In this document: positions 8,139 through 22,016 of the stretch, in pieces
How the letters are laid out: the number at the start of each line of letters is the position of its first letter
Position numbering within the stretch: position 1 is the first letter of the stretch
NCBI RefSeq assembly: GCF_018069755.1
Contig: NZ_JAGQDE010000010.1
Coordinates: 119,403-183,402 of the forward strand
Direction of reading: 5' to 3'
Source: Ideonella aquatica
GTDB taxonomy: Bacteria > Pseudomonadota > Gammaproteobacteria > Burkholderiales > Burkholderiaceae_C
Length of the DNA: 64,000 bases
The notes under the pieces: model-generated
Told to the model about the DNA's origin: nothing
The model's input: the letters and a program-made list of their open reading frames with translations, nothing else
Database searches by the model: none
Position numbers and translations under genes: made by a program

Positions 8139-8169
8139 TGCCCGCATCGCCCGGCCTGGCGGCCGGTGC

Positions 8170-8175
8170 GACACT
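8170..8175 (+). promoter_or_regulatory. -10-like GACACT six bases before the carboxypeptidase ATG
   Basis: GACACT ends 6 bases before the ATG at 8182, the same spacing as at 5006 and 7374. It could start a leaderless transcript; readthrough from the amidotransferase gene is also possible. Confidence 0.25.
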
Positions 8176-8181
8176 GGCGTG

Positions 8182-9891
8182 ATGACGACGCCGCTGCCCA
8201 CGCCCCGTTTCGACACCTTCCTGCGCCACGAGGCGCTGACGCAGCTGCTGCGCGACTATGCGGCGGCCCGGCCCGATCTGGTGGCGTTGCGCAGCCTCGG
8301 GCTCAGCCATGAAGGTCGCGACATCTGGCTGGTGGTGGTGAGTCGCCGCGCCACCGGCGCCGACACCGACAAGCCCGCCTTCTGGGTCGACGGCAACATC
8401 CACGCCGCCGAGCTGATGGGCTCCACGTCGGTGCTTTACTGGCTGCACCAGTTGCTGGCCCGCGATGGCCAGGACGCCGCGGTCACCCACCTGCTCGACA
8501 CCCGCACGCTCTACCTGTGCCCGCGCGTCAACCCCGACGGCGCCGAGCTGGCGCTGGCCGAGCGGCCGCGTCACATCCGCTCCTCTACCCGGCCCTATCC
8601 CTTCGATGAGCCGGCGGTGGACGGCCTGACGGTGCAGGACATCGACGGCGACGGCCGCATCCTCAGCATGCGCCTGCGCGACCCCAACGGCGGCTGGACA
8701 CCGCACCCGGATGAGCCGCGCCTGCTGATCCCGCGCCAGCCCGGCGAGTTCGGCGGCACCTACTACCGCGTGATGCCCGAAGGCCTGCTGGAAGATGGTT
8801 GCGACGGCAGCCGCATCGTCGTCAACCGCGACCGCGAGGGGCTGGACCTGAACCGCAACTTCCCGGCCTTCTGGCGCCAGGAGTTCGAGCAGATCGGCGC
8901 CGGCCCTTACCCGGCCAGCGAGCCCGAGGTGCGTGCCGTGGTCGACTTCGTCGTGCAGCACCCCAACATCGGCGCGGCGGTCAGCTTCCACACCCATTCG
9001 GGCGTGATCCTGCGGCCGATGGGCACCCAGGCCGACAAGGACATGACGCCCGAGGACCTGTGGCTGTACCAGCGCCTGTCCAAGCTGGGCGAGCAGCTCA
9101 CCGGCTACCCCTGCGTCAGCATCTTTGAGGACTTCCGCTACCACCCCAAGGAGGTCATCAGCGGCACCCAGGACTGGTTCTACGAGCACCTGGGCGCGCT
9201 GTTCTGGACGGTGGAGATCTGGGCGCCCAACAAGGAGGCCGGCATCACCGGCTACGACTGGATCCACTGGTACCGCGAGCATCCGGTGGAGGACGACCTG
9301 AAGCTGCTGAAGTGGAGCGACGAGCAGTGCGGCGGCCAGGCCCACGTGGACTGGCAACCTTTCGAGCATCCGCAGCTGGGCGCGGTGGAGATTGGCGGCT
9401 GGGACCGCATGAACTACTGGCGCAACCCGCCGGCCGCGCTGCGCGAGCGCGAGGCGGCACGCTTCCCGGCCTGGCTGCAGCAGATCGCGCTGTCGCTGCC
9501 GCAGCTGACGCTGCAGTCGGCCACCGCCGAGGCGCTGGGCGATGGTCTGTGGCGTGTGCGCCTGCAGGTGGCCAACGCCGGCTACCTGCCCAGCCACGTC
9601 ACGCGCCGGGCGCTGGAGCGCCAGGTGGCGCGGCCCTGCATCTTCGAGATCGAGCTGCCCGAGGGCGCCACGCTGGCGGGCGGCGCGCGGCGCATCGAGG
9701 GCCCGCAGCTCGATGGCCATGCGCCCAAGCAATCGATGCAGGCCTTCCTGCCGCAGCGCGAGCTCACCGCCGACCGCGCCCGCGCCGAGTGGCTGGTGCG
9801 CGCGCCTGCAGGCACCGAGCTGGCGCTGCGCGCGCGCGCCAGCCGTGCCGGGGCCGTTCACACCCGGCTGCGTCTGGGCGCAGCACCATGA
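8182..9891 (+). CDS. M14 family zinc carboxypeptidase
   Basis: 569 residues. The zinc site is visible as HAAE in DGNIHAAELMG and a later His in SFHTHSGVI; the catalytic Glu lies in FWTVEIWAP. The arrangement LYLCPRVNPDGAE and LDLNRNFPAFW is typical of M14 peptidases. The C-terminal ~150 residues look like a beta-rich extra domain (LWRVRLQVANAGYLPSH). No signal peptide is evident, so it probably acts in the cytoplasm. The ATG at 8182 is preferred over an earlier one at 8116, which overlaps the end of the amidotransferase gene. Confidence 0.9.
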   Translation: MTTPLPTPRFDTFLRHEALTQLLRDYAAARPDLVALRSLGLSHEGRDIWLVVVSRRATGADTDKPAFWVDGNIHAAELMGSTSVLYWLHQLLARDGQDAAVTHLLDTRTLYLCPRVNPDGAELALAERPRHIRSSTRPYPFDEPAVDGLTVQDIDGDGRILSMRLRDPNGGWTPHPDEPRLLIPRQPGEFGGTYYRVMPEGLLEDGCDGSRIVVNRDREGLDLNRNFPAFWRQEFEQIGAGPYPASEPEVRAVVDFVVQHPNIGAAVSFHTHSGVILRPMGTQADKDMTPEDLWLYQRLSKLGEQLTGYPCVSIFEDFRYHPKEVISGTQDWFYEHLGALFWTVEIWAPNKEAGITGYDWIHWYREHPVEDDLKLLKWSDEQCGGQAHVDWQPFEHPQLGAVEIGGWDRMNYWRNPPAALREREAARFPAWLQQIALSLPQLTLQSATAEALGDGLWRVRLQVANAGYLPSHVTRRALERQVARPCIFEIELPEGATLAGGARRIEGPQLDGHAPKQSMQAFLPQRELTADRARAEWLVRAPAGTELALRARASRAGAVHTRLRLGAAP

Positions 9892-9894
9892 ACA

Positions 9895-9915
9895 ACGGCC
9901 CCGCCATGGGGCCGT
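9895..9915 (-). terminator. Hairpin between convergent carboxypeptidase and porin genes
   Basis: ACGGCCCC (9895-9902) and GGGGCCGT (9908-9915) form an 8-bp stem with a 5-base loop. On the minus strand it is followed by TTGTT, so it fits best as the porin terminator, but it may serve both genes. Confidence 0.55.
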
Positions 9916-9937
9916 GGTGCTCAGCGCCAGACGGCGA

Positions 9938-10912
9938 TCAGAACTTGTGGCGGATGCCCAGCGCGAAGCTGTTGCCCGCGTCCACCACCGGCAGCTTGTC
10001 GTTCATGTAGACCACGTAGCCGTCGGTGCGCTTGGAGAAGGCGTAGTCGTAGCCCAGGCTGACGGTCTTGCGGCCCTTGACCGACAGCTTGCCGTACTCG
10101 GCCAGCAGCTTGCCCGAGGCGCCCACCGGCACCGACGCGCCCACCTCGCCCAGCTTGTAATCGACATTGGTGGTGTCATTGGCCACCTTGCCGTACTGGC
10201 CGAAGAACTTGGCAAAGCCGGCGTCGTAGGAGCCACCCAGCTGCCAGGTGGTGGTGCCGGCGGTGGTGCCTTCCTTGACCTTCTGGAAGGCGAAGCTGCC
10301 CGCGAAGGCGCCGCCGAAGTACAGCACGTTGCCGCCGTAGCGACGGCCCAGGGTCTTGCCGTCGTTGCCGGCCACCTGCAGTTGCGCCGACAGGCCGCCG
10401 AGCTTGGGCGAGCTGTACGAGATCGAGTTGTTCCAGCCGGTGTCGCCGGTCACGGTGCCGCTGGTGAAGTAGTGGCGGATCGACGGCGAGAAGCCGAAGG
10501 AGTCGCCAAAGGCATTGAACAGCAGCGTCGAGACGAACAGCGAGGTGGTGTTGCGGCCAGCGGTGACCGAACCCAGCGAGCCCGACAGGCCGGCGTAGGC
10601 GTTGCGCGCCCAGAAGGTGTCACCGTTGAAGCGGCCGGCGCTGCCGCTGTCGGCGCGCAGGAAGCTCTCGATCGCGAAGTTGGCCTTCAGGCCGCCGCCC
10701 AGGTCTTCACTGCCCTTGAAGCCGAAGTAGCTGGTGCTCATCTTGCCGCTGGCCACCGTCTTGTCCTTGATCGCGCCTGCGTCCTGGAACTGGCCGGCGG
10801 AGACATCGATCAGGCCATAGGCCTGAACGCTGGACTGGGCGTGGGCGCCGGCACAGGCCAGCAGGGCGGCCGTGGCCAGCAGGGCCGGGGCGCGGTGGAA
10901 GCGGATGGTCAT
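9938..10912 (-). CDS. Outer-membrane porin, Gram-negative (betaproteobacterial) type
   Basis: 324 residues. A signal peptide ([17 protein letters not shown]) is followed by [14 protein letters not shown], the standard first strand of betaproteobacterial porins. [42 protein letters not shown] and the C-terminal LGIRHKF ending in Phe are all family hallmarks. It should form a trimeric 16-strand barrel for small solutes. The start at 10912 is set by the signal peptide. The ~200-base gap to the divergent iron-sulfur gene should hold promoters for both. Confidence 0.93.
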   Translation of the reverse strand: MTIRFHRAPALLATAALLACAGAHAQSSVQAYGLIDVSAGQFQDAGAIKDKTVASGKMSTSYFGFKGSEDLGGGLKANFAIESFLRADSGSAGRFNGDTFWARNAYAGLSGSLGSVTAGRNTTSLFVSTLLFNAFGDSFGFSPSIRHYFTSGTVTGDTGWNNSISYSSPKLGGLSAQLQVAGNDGKTLGRRYGGNVLYFGGAFAGSFAFQKVKEGTTAGTTTWQLGGSYDAGFAKFFGQYGKVANDTTNVDYKLGEVGASVPVGASGKLLAEYGKLSVKGRKTVSLGYDYAFSKRTDGYVVYMNDKLPVVDAGNSFALGIRHKF

Positions 10913-11066
10913 CGAGGGCTCCGTCGGGAGGTTGTGGAATGGGTGGATCCGGGCCGGCTGCTCACGCACCGGGCGCGCGGGCTGGCCGGGCATTGCGCTT
11001 GATTTTCTGACACACTCGGCCCGCGCCGCTTGTTGCGGCGCAGGCGCCTGGGCCACCTGTTGTATG

Positions 11067-11088
11067 CAGGAAACATGCCCATGTCCTG
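11067..11088. promoter_or_regulatory. Imperfect palindrome upstream of the iron-sulfur subunit gene
   Basis: CAGG-AA-ACATG-CC-CATGT-CCTG: 9-bp arms with a two-base bulge, ending 27 bases before the ATG at 11115. It could be an operator for the oxidoreductase genes, or for the divergent porin. Confidence 0.3.
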
Positions 11089-11114
11089 CCTCGCGGCCCA
11101 CCCTGGACCGACTC

Positions 11115-11597
11115 ATGACCCGACTGATCCTGAACCAACGCGCGGTGGAACTGGATGACGCCCGCGTCCCGCCGGACATGCCCCTGTTGTGGGCGTTGCG
11201 CGACGAATTGGGGCTCACGGGCACCAAGTTCGGCTGCGGCGTGGCCGCCTGTGGCGCCTGCACGGTGCAGATCGACGGCCAGCCGCAGCGGGCCTGTGTG
11301 CTGCCGGTGGCGGCCGCGGCCGGGCGCCAGGTGCGCACCATCGAGGGGCTGGGGACGCCCGACAAACCTCACCTGCTGCAGCGCGCCTGGATCCATCACC
11401 AGGTCCCGCAGTGCGGCTACTGCCAGAGCGGCATGCTGATGGCGGCCGAGGCGCTGCTGCGCAGCAACCGCCAACCCAGTGACGCGGCCATCGACGCCGC
11501 CATCACCAACCTGTGCCGCTGCGGCACCTACCCGCGCGTGCGCGCTGCCATCCAGACGGCGGCCCGCTGGCTGCGCGAGGGCCAGCCATGGGCCTGA
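11115..11597 (+). CDS. 2Fe-2S subunit of a molybdenum hydroxylase (IorA type)
   Basis: 160 residues. The N-terminal plant-ferredoxin-type cluster site is [20 protein letters not shown] followed by a Cys in RACVLPV. The C-terminal second cluster site is CGYCQSGM and [11 protein letters not shown]. This is the size and layout of IorA and related small subunits, which pass electrons from the molybdopterin subunit. It overlaps the next gene by 10 bases, a typical two-gene operon. The substrate cannot be told from sequence; isoquinoline, aldehydes or other heterocycles are used by relatives. Confidence 0.9.
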   Translation: MTRLILNQRAVELDDARVPPDMPLLWALRDELGLTGTKFGCGVAACGACTVQIDGQPQRACVLPVAAAAGRQVRTIEGLGTPDKPHLLQRAWIHHQVPQCGYCQSGMLMAAEALLRSNRQPSDAAIDAAITNLCRCGTYPRVRAAIQTAARWLREGQPWA

Positions 11598-13873
11598 CGC
11601 GTCGCACCTGGCTGTGGTCGGTGTTGGGCGGCACCGGGGCCCTGGTGGTGGGCTGGAGCGGCCTGCCGCCGCGCAGCCGGCTGGGTGGCCCCGACACCTT
11701 GCCGTCCGAAAGCGGCGCGGTCGGCCTGAACGGCTGGATCGCGGTGCGGCCCGATGGCCAGGTCCAGCTGGCCATGCCCTGGGCCGAGATCGGCCAGGGC
11801 GTGCACACCGCGCTGGCCATGCTGGTGGCCGAGGAGATGAACCTGCAGCTGGACCAGGTGCAGCCGATCGAGGCGCCGCACGAGAAGATCTACGGCAACC
11901 TGGCGGTGCTCGAGGCCAGCCTGCCGGTCCATCCGCGCCACACCGAGCCCGGCCACGAGACCCTGGGCGTGCGCCTGGGCCAGTGGATGGTGCGCAAGCT
12001 CGCGCGCGAGCTGGGCCTGGTGATCACCGGCGGCTCGTCCACGCTGGCCGACAGCTGGGACGCGCTGCGCCTGGCCGCCGCCACCGCGCGCGCGCAGCTG
12101 CTGGGCGCCGCCTCGCTGCAGTGGAAGCTGCCGGTGGCCGAACTGACGATCGAGGCTGGCGTGGTGCGCCACGCCGGTGAACAGCAGGCCCACTACGGCG
12201 AGCTGGCCGCGGCGGCGCAGACCACGCGGCCCGGCGAGGTGCGTTTCAAGCCGCGCGATCAGTGGACCCTGATCGGTCGGGCGCAGCCGCGGCTGGACAC
12301 GCCGGCCAAGAGCCGCGGCCAGGCGCACTTCGGCATCGACGTGCGCCAGCCCGGGCAGCGCTTCGCTGCGCTGCGCCACGCACCGGCGCTGGGCGGACGC
12401 ATCGGTGCGCTGCGCAACGAGGCCGCGGTGCGGGCGATGCCGGGCGTGCTGGGCATCCACCGCCTGCCGGCACCGGCCGATGGCACCGAATCGGTGGCGG
12501 TGGTGGCCACGCACACCGGCCTGGCGCTGATGGCGCTGCGCGCCCTGGACTTTGAAGCCCTGCCACCCGAGGGCGGTGGCGCCGACTCGGCGCGCATCCT
12601 GCAGTCGCTGCAGGACCGGGCGCGCGCCGCTGCGGTCGAGGACGAGGGCTTTTCCTTCCATGCCGACGGCGACGCCACCGGCCTGCTGGCCCGCTCGGCC
12701 GAGGTGGTGGAGGCGCTGTACCACGCGCCCTACCTGGCCCACGCGACGATGGAGCCGATGAACGCCACCGCGCGGGTCGATGCGCAGGGCGTCGAGGTCT
12801 GGGCTCCGACCCAGGTGCCCGGCCTGGCACGGGCCGCGGCCGCCCGCCAGGCCGGCCTGCCCGAGTCGCAGGTGCGCCTGCACATGACGCTGTCGGGCGG
12901 GGGCTTCGGCCGCCGGCTGGAAGTCGACAGCGTGGTGCAGGCCGTTGCGCTGGCGCAGCAGATGCCCGGTCAGACGGTGCAGCTGCTGTGGCCGCGCGAG
13001 GAAGACTTCGGCCACGACCTGTACCGGCCGGCCGGCGCGGCGCTGCTGCGCGCCGCGCTGGACAGCCAGGGCCGCATCCGCGCGCTGAGCATCCACAGCG
13101 CTGGCGACGCCATCACGCCGCGCTGGATGGCGCGCAACGTGCCGTGGTTGTCCGGCCCGGTCGACACGCCGGACAAGACCGCCGCCGAAGGCCTGTTCGA
13201 CCTGCCTTATGCCATCCCGAACCAGCGCATGCGCCACGTCGCCACGCGCAGCGGCGTGCCGATCGGCAACTGGCGCTCGGTGGGACACAGCCACAACGCC
13301 TTCTTCTCCGAGGGTTTCATCGACGAGCTGGCCCACGCGGCCAAGCGCGACCCGCTGGCGTTTCGGCTGGCGATGCTGGACGACGCGCCGCGCCACGCCG
13401 CGGTGCTGCGCCTGGCCGCCGAGCAGGCCGGCTGGGGCCAGGCCCTGCCGGCCGGCCGCGCGCGCGGCCTGGCACTGCACGAGAGCTTCGGCAGCATCGT
13501 CGCGCTGGTGCTGGAGGTCTCGCTCGATGGCGGCCGCCCGCGGGTGCACCGGGCGGTGTGTGCGGTCGACTGCGGCACCGCGATCAACCCCGATGGCATC
13601 GCCCAGCAGGTGGAAGGCAGCATCATCTTCGGTCTGTCGGCGGCGCTGTCGGGCCGCATCGACATCGTTGCCGGCGTGGTGCAGCAGACCAACTTCCCGA
13701 CGCAGATGCCGCTGACGCTGCGCGAGACACCGCGCATCGAGACCCACCTGGTGGCCAGCAGCCGCGCGCCCACCGGCATGGGCGAGCCGGCCGTGCCGCC
13801 AGTGGCGCCCGCCTTGGCCAACGCGCTGTTCGTGCTGAACGGCCGGCGCCTGCGTGCCTTGCCGCTGGCCTGA
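11588..13873 (+). CDS. Molybdopterin-binding subunit of xanthine-dehydrogenase-family oxidoreductase (IorB type)
   Basis: 761 residues. It begins with a twin-arginine signal ([19 protein letters not shown]), so the complex is probably folded in the cytoplasm and exported or periplasm-anchored. Family motifs include [32 protein letters not shown], the [23 protein letters not shown] segment and [17 protein letters not shown] near the C-terminus, which holds the usual catalytic Glu. Together with the upstream iron-sulfur subunit it forms an IorAB-type enzyme. The start at 11588 is fixed by the Tat signal. Confidence 0.9.
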   Translation: MGLTRRTWLWSVLGGTGALVVGWSGLPPRSRLGGPDTLPSESGAVGLNGWIAVRPDGQVQLAMPWAEIGQGVHTALAMLVAEEMNLQLDQVQPIEAPHEKIYGNLAVLEASLPVHPRHTEPGHETLGVRLGQWMVRKLARELGLVITGGSSTLADSWDALRLAAATARAQLLGAASLQWKLPVAELTIEAGVVRHAGEQQAHYGELAAAAQTTRPGEVRFKPRDQWTLIGRAQPRLDTPAKSRGQAHFGIDVRQPGQRFAALRHAPALGGRIGALRNEAAVRAMPGVLGIHRLPAPADGTESVAVVATHTGLALMALRALDFEALPPEGGGADSARILQSLQDRARAAAVEDEGFSFHADGDATGLLARSAEVVEALYHAPYLAHATMEPMNATARVDAQGVEVWAPTQVPGLARAAAARQAGLPESQVRLHMTLSGGGFGRRLEVDSVVQAVALAQQMPGQTVQLLWPREEDFGHDLYRPAGAALLRAALDSQGRIRALSIHSAGDAITPRWMARNVPWLSGPVDTPDKTAAEGLFDLPYAIPNQRMRHVATRSGVPIGNWRSVGHSHNAFFSEGFIDELAHAAKRDPLAFRLAMLDDAPRHAAVLRLAAEQAGWGQALPAGRARGLALHESFGSIVALVLEVSLDGGRPRVHRAVCAVDCGTAINPDGIAQQVEGSIIFGLSAALSGRIDIVAGVVQQTNFPTQMPLTLRETPRIETHLVASSRAPTGMGEPAVPPVAPALANALFVLNGRRLRALPLA

Positions 13874-13882
13874 GGCCACGGC

Positions 13883-13903
13883 GCCGCTGTCCACGACAGC
13901 GGC
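13883..13903 (+). terminator. Hairpin after the oxidoreductase operon
   Basis: GCCGCTGTC (13883-13891) pairs with GACAGCGGC (13895-13903): a perfect 9-bp stem with a 3-base loop, 10 bases after the stop. No T tract follows, so termination strength is uncertain. Confidence 0.5.
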
Positions 13904-13974
13904 GGGGTGAAAGCGCGACGGCCGCGGTTCAACTCACCACAATCGGGTCCTTGATGTTGTAGCGAGGTCCGCCG

Positions 13975-15434
<1,460 letters not shown>

Positions 15435-15438
<4 letters not shown>

Positions 15439-16250
15439 GTGCCACGGGCCAATTGGCACTGCTGATCGAGGACAACCCGGTCAATCTGGAGCTGCTGACC
15501 TGCCTGATGGCAGCGCTGGGCTACCGCACCGTCAGCGCCACCGATGGCGAGCGCGGGCTCGCCGCCGCGCGGGAGCATCACCCCTCGCTGATCCTGTGCG
15601 ACATCCAGATGCCCGGCATGGACGGCCTTCAGTTCGCCCGGCATGCCAAGGCCGACCCAGCGCTGTGCCGCATCCCGCTGGTGGCGTTGACGGCGCTGGC
15701 CATGGTGGGTGACCGCGAGCGCATCCTGTCGGCTGGTTTCGACGGCTACCTGGCCAAGCCGATCGATCCGATGCGCTTTGCCGACAGCGTCAGGCCCTGG
15801 CTGGCCGCGCCACCGCCGGCGCCGCGGGCGGCCTCGCCGGACGATGCGGCGCAGGCCCCGCCGCCGCGGCCGGCGCCGCACCGCGGATTGATCCTGGTGG
15901 TCGATGACACCGACTTCAACCTGGTGCTCAAGCGCGACCTGCTGGAGCCGCATGGCTATGCGGTGGTCACGGCCTCTGATGCGGTGGCGGCCCTGCAGCT
16001 GGTGCGTCGGCAGCTGCCCGATCTGGTGGTGTCGGATGTCGGCATGCGTCCGGGCAACGGCCTGGATCTGCTGCGGGCGCTGCGCGCCGACGCCGGCACC
16101 TGCCAGGTCCCGGTGGTGTTCACCAGCGCCACGCACTGGGACCAGGCGGTGGAGCGGCAGGCGCTGGCCCTGGGCGCGGCGGCCTACCTGCGGCGGCCGA
16201 TGGACCCGGCGCGCTTTCTTGCCGTGCTGGCGCAGTGCCTGCAGCGCTGA
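15435..16250 (+). CDS. Response regulator with two receiver domains and no output domain
   Basis: 271 residues. Receiver 1 (residues ~5-125) has LLIEDNPVNLEL, phospho-acceptor Asp56 in LCDIQMPGMDG, and the Lys in YLAKPID. A Pro/Ala-rich linker follows. Receiver 2 (~150-270) has ILVVDDTDFNL and Asp201 in VSDVGMRPGNG, but the usual conserved Lys of the KP motif is Arg (YLRRPMD). The ATG at 15435 overlaps the kinase stop. Without DNA-binding or enzymatic output, it probably passes or buffers phosphate, or acts through protein contacts. Confidence 0.88.
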
Positions 16251-16301
16251 CGCTTCCCTCAGCCAGGGGCTTGCGGCGCTGGCGCTTCCGGGCCAGAGTC
16301 G

Positions 16302-17592
16302 ATGCCGACCACCATGCCCGAGCCGCGCATCTTCATCTCGTACCGCCGCGTCGATTCCGAGCACGCCGCGCTGCGCGTGCACGAGCGACTGCAGGCGCGC
16401 TTTGGCGGCGAGGCGGTCTTCATTGACCGCGAGCTGCCGTCGGGCATCGACTGGGATGCGCGGCTGCGCGAGCGGGTCCAGGAAGCCTCCGCCGTGGTGG
16501 TGCTGGTCGGGCCGCGCTTCATCGAGCTGTTCGACGACCATGGGCCCGACGAGCCCGATGTGATGCTGGCCGAGATCCGCGAGGCGCTGGACAGCGGCAA
16601 GCGCATCTTCCCGCTGGTGGTGGGCGCCCCGGACATGCCGCCGGCCAGCCAACTGCCCACGTCGATTCGCCGCCTGGCGCAGCAGAATGCGCGCTTTGCG
16701 CCCGCGCAGTACTTCGACACCGCCATGGAGATGCTTGAGCGCGACATCGCCGCCGCCCATGGCTGGGTGGCGCCGGACAGCACCGACGCGCCCCGCCGCA
16801 CCGGCCTGCCCACCTGGCTGCGGGTGTCGATGCTGCTGGCGGTGGTGAGCGCCAGCGTGGCCCTGTCCAGCGCCGCGCTGGCCTGGCTGGCGCCAGCGCT
16901 TGACGGCTCAAGCACCGAGCGCCAGCTCTGGCATGGCATCCACTACCTGCTGTCCACACTGCTGTTCGGCCTGGGACCCTACCTGTCGTACTGGCTGGTG
17001 GCCGAGATGCGCGCGCGCGCTGGCCTGCCGGTCTTCAGCTTGCAGGGCTGGCTGTCGGTGCTGATCGTCGGCGGCAACCTCGTGCTGGGCGGGGCCTTCC
17101 TGCTGCTGACCTCGGTGCCCGGCTGGCAGATGCGGCCCTGGTGGCCGGGCACCAGGATCGATCCCGACCAGGTCGACGCGCTGTACTACGCCCTGCTGGC
17201 CGGCACGCTGCTGGCGATTGCGCTGGGCACGGTGGCGCTGGCGCTGTGGGAGCCGGTGCTGCGCCGTGCCGAGCGCCGACACGGCACTCAGGCCCAGCAG
17301 CGCCTGAGCGCGCTCAGCGCGCTGCTGCTGCTGGCCCTGCTGTGGTTCGGGGGATCGATGGTGAACTCGGTGCCCGATCTGGACGCCGCCACCAGCCTGT
17401 CGGTGGTGGGCTACATCGCGCTGTGTCCGACGCTGTCGCTGCTGATGGCCGCCTGGCAGACCACCGAGGCCCGGCTGGGGCTGCGCCGCGACGCCTGGCA
17501 GGTGCGCGGCCTGTTCTGGCTGCTGGGCGCGCTCTATGTGCTGTGCACGCTGAGCCTGTTCGCCACCGGACCCCTGCAGCAGCTCTCGGCGA

Positions 17593-17615
<23 letters not shown>
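16302..17615 (+). CDS. TIR-domain membrane protein
   Basis: 437 residues. The N-terminal ~150 form a TIR domain: RIFISYRRVDSEHAALRVHERL, then FIDRELPSGIDWDARL, VVVLVGPRFIELF and MLAEIREALDSGKRIFPLVVG, with a Glu in the position of the catalytic NADase residue. After ~residue 165 come about seven hydrophobic segments, for example VSMLLAVVSASVALSSAALA, WLSVLIVGGNLVLGGAFLLL and YYALLAGTLLAIALGTVALAL. TIR domains cleave NAD or make cyclic-ADP-ribose signals, or serve as scaffolds; which applies here is unknown. The 3' end overlaps the convergent kinase gene by 23 bases. No Thoeris partner lies nearby. Confidence 0.82.
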
Positions 17616-20475
<2,860 letters not shown>

Positions 20476-20534
20476 GGCCCCAAGTGTCGCGTCAAATCGA
20501 CCCGCCAGGGCAGGCCGACATGCAAGCGGTCGCG

Positions 20535-21350
20535 TCAGCCGCGCGCCGCAGCCAGCTCCGACCGGGTGGCCAGCGCCACCGCGCGCGCGCGCGCAGCGAA
20601 GTCCTCGCCTGCCCCGGCGTACAGCACGGCGCGCGAGGAGTTGACGATGATCGGCCCCTCCGGCCGCCAGGCGGCGCGCACCGTGGCCGCCGCGTCACCG
20701 CCCTGGGCGCCGACGCCCGGGATCAGCAGCGGCAGCGTGGGCGCCAGCTCGCGCACCCGCGCCAGCTCCTGCGGGAAGGTGGCGCCCACCACCAGGCCCA
20801 GCCGGCCGTGGCGGTTCCAGGCACCGGCGGCCAGGCGGGCGACATGCTCGAACAGCCGGTCGCCGTTGTCCAGCGTCTGGAACTGCAGGTCCGAGCCGCC
20901 CGGGTTGGAGGTGCGGCACAGCAGGATCACGCCCTTGCCGTCGTAGGGCAGGTAGGGCTCGATCGAGTCGAAGCCCATGAACGGCGACAGCGTCACCGCA
21001 TCGGCCTGGTAGCGCACAAAGGCCTCGCGGGCGTACTGCTCGGCGGTCGAGCCGATGTCGCCGCGCTTGGCGTCCAGGATCACCGGCACCTCGGGGGCGT
21101 TGCGGCGGATGTAGGCCATCAGCTGTTCGAGCTGGTCCTCGGCGCGGTGGGCGGCGAAGTAGGCGATCTGCGGCTTGAAGGCGCAGACCAGGTCCTTGGT
21201 GGCATCGACGATGCGGGCGCAGAAATCGAAGATGCGGCTGGCATCGCCCTTCATGCCGGCCGGCAAGCGCGCCGGGTCCGGGTCCAGGCCGACGCACAGC
21301 AGCGAGTCGTGTCGGGCCGTCGCGGCGGCCAGCATGCGGGCGAAGCTCAT
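20535..21350 (-). CDS. pyrF: Orotidine 5'-phosphate decarboxylase
   Basis: 271 residues, the size of the longer betaproteobacterial/actinobacterial OMP decarboxylases. Key motifs: [25 protein letters not shown], the catalytic [14 protein letters not shown] with its Asp/Lys/Asp charge network, and [14 protein letters not shown] near the end. It performs the last step of UMP synthesis. TAGAAT lies six bases before the ATG on the minus strand, so it may be translated from a leaderless mRNA. Confidence 0.95.
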   Translation of the reverse strand: MSFARMLAAATARHDSLLCVGLDPDPARLPAGMKGDASRIFDFCARIVDATKDLVCAFKPQIAYFAAHRAEDQLEQLMAYIRRNAPEVPVILDAKRGDIGSTAEQYAREAFVRYQADAVTLSPFMGFDSIEPYLPYDGKGVILLCRTSNPGGSDLQFQTLDNGDRLFEHVARLAAGAWNRHGRLGLVVGATFPQELARVRELAPTLPLLIPGVGAQGGDAAATVRAAWRPEGPIIVNSSRAVLYAGAGEDFAARARAVALATRSELAAARG

Positions 21351-21356
21351 CCCCTC

Positions 21357-21362
21357 ATTCTA
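21357..21362 (-). promoter_or_regulatory. -10-like TAGAAT six bases before pyrF ATG
   Basis: Read on the minus strand, TAGAAT is followed by six bases (GAGGGG) and the pyrF ATG. The GAGGGG could also act as a Shine-Dalgarno sequence on a longer transcript, so the leaderless reading is not certain. Confidence 0.35.
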
Positions 21363-21449
21363 GGAGGCTGGCAGGCTGCAGCGGGCTCCCCGCTGGTCAC
21401 CCACGGGCGCTATGCTCCGCGCCGACGCAGACGAACGGACGGAGGGGTC

Positions 21450-22016
21450 ATGGCCGAGGCGCCGTCACTGACCGTGTGGATCCAGCGCGCCGTGCAAGGC
21501 CAGCCGGGCGCGGTGGAGCACCTGTTTTCCGAGCTGTACCCGGAGCTTCGGCGCATTGCCCATGCGCGGCTGTATGTGCGCGGCCAGGCGCCGCTGATGA
21601 GCACCACCGAGCTGGTGCACGAGAGCTTTTTGCGCTTCACCCGTGCGCGCTCGCTGGCGCTGGACGACCGCAAGCACTTCTTCACCTACGCCGCCACGGT
21701 GATGCGCCACGTGATCATCGACCTGGCGCGCGAGCAGCAGGCGATGCGCCGCGGCGGCGACAGCGACCATGTCGCGCTGGACGAGCTCTCGCCCACCGAG
21801 CACCCGGCGGCGGCGGCCGACGAGACCCTGATCGAGATCCACGCTGCACTGGAGGAGCTCGACAAGCTCGATCCCACGCTGGCCCGCGTGGTCGAGATGC
21901 AGTACTTCGCCGGCTACAGCCAGGCCGAGATCGCCGAGTTGCTGTCGCTGACCGAGCGCAGCGTGCGCCGGCACTGGGAGAAGGCGCGCGCCTTCCTGAT
22001 GGCGCAGATGTCGTGA
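21450..22016 (+). CDS. ECF-family RNA polymerase sigma factor (kinase-associated type)
   Basis: 188 residues. Region 2 is YPELRRIAHARLYVRGQ through HFFTYAATVMRHVIIDLARE, and region 4 is LDKLDPTLARVVEMQYFAGYSQAEIAELLSLTERSVRRHW. The HFF...MRxxIxDxAR pattern is that of the Sig-70_X6/ECF43-like group. The ATG at 21450 has GGAGGGG directly upstream. Its TGA stop overlaps the GTG start of a Ser/Thr kinase gene, with no anti-sigma gene nearby; in related groups the sigma factor is switched on by kinase phosphorylation. Confidence 0.92.
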   Translation: MAEAPSLTVWIQRAVQGQPGAVEHLFSELYPELRRIAHARLYVRGQAPLMSTTELVHESFLRFTRARSLALDDRKHFFTYAATVMRHVIIDLAREQQAMRRGGDSDHVALDELSPTEHPAAAADETLIEIHAALEELDKLDPTLARVVEMQYFAGYSQAEIAELLSLTERSVRRHWEKARAFLMAQMS